Made by a program: the position numbers and the translations under genes. 32,008 nucleotides of DNA from Armatimonadota bacterium (lineage in GTDB: Bacteria; Armatimonadota; UBA5829). Each line of letters opens with the position of its first letter. The first letter of the stretch is position 1. The DNA lies in the NCBI GenBank assembly GCA_026392045.1, contig JAPLCU010000026.1:1-32008 (forward strand). The letters run 5' to 3'. Below the pieces are notes generated by a model. That model was not told where the DNA came from and did no database searches. It saw nothing but the letters and a program-made list of their open reading frames with translations. Shown in pieces: positions 31,975 through 32,008 of this stretch.

Positions 31975-32008
31975 CAGGGCACGGATAAAGTCACAAAGAT
32001 ATACTTCG

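Overview
The window looks like a chromosomal segment of a Gram-negative, free-living bacterium of roughly 50% G+C. Evidence for an outer membrane is two signal-peptide beta-barrel-like proteins, a PEP-CTERM protein and a periplasmic binding protein. Three type II pseudopilin-like proteins, two of them with a clear C-terminal H-X9-DG motif or its DGH remnant, secreted repeat proteins ending in OB-like modules, and many intergenic heptamer arrays and hairpin repeats fit Armatimonadota best. Planctomycetota, Verrucomicrobiota or related lineages are alternatives. The assignment is inference; there is no rRNA gene in the window, and I saw no tRNA.

Layout. Positions 1-2316 (minus strand) hold the start of ahcY and a translationally coupled sugar oxidoreductase/TIM-barrel epimerase pair. 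A GH51 arabinofuranosidase (2515-4029) diverges from them and is followed by a spacer-less array of seven 36-bp repeats. Positions 4513-6124 form a compact operon of two DUF488 proteins and a protein resembling the dual-OB (DuOB) family. Next come a small outer-membrane protein, the ribosome-rescue factor RqcH/NFACT, a BON-like protein, a 968-residue secreted repeat protein, and a PEP-CTERM protein behind a near-consensus sigma-54 promoter. Positions 13424-18363 carry a flavoprotein reductase, a nucleotidyltransferase-fold protein overlapping a TIM-barrel isomerase, a pseudopilin, rbsD and another outer-membrane protein. Positions 18512-21352 pair an unusual dehydrogenase with two cofactor domains with a GH130 mannoside-phosphorylase-like enzyme. 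A two-gene restriction-modification cassette (about 21554-23366) lies between identical direct repeats. It is followed by a housekeeping cluster (scpA, scpB, D-Ala-D-Ala carboxypeptidase, rluB, a BtuF-like protein, convergent cdsA), an HTH-metallo-beta-lactamase fusion and two tandem pseudopilins.

The most distinctive feature is the intergenic DNA. One family consists of hairpins with a nearly constant pentamer loop (ATCTG or CAGAT) and stems that differ from place to place yet remain paired. A second family consists of tandem heptamers of several unrelated sequences. Both families intrude into genes: a hairpin lies in frame in the linker of the HTH-MBL protein, another supplies the stop codon of the epimerase, and a heptamer array encodes the last residues of the flavoprotein. 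The restriction-modification cassette sits inside a duplicated block made of both repeat types. This suggests that the repeats act as landing sites, or at least tolerate insertion.

Functionally the window mixes plant-polysaccharide and sugar metabolism (GH51, GH130, oxidoreductases, isomerases, rbsD), envelope and secretion functions, and core maintenance genes. No phage, integrase, transposase or CRISPR array was seen.
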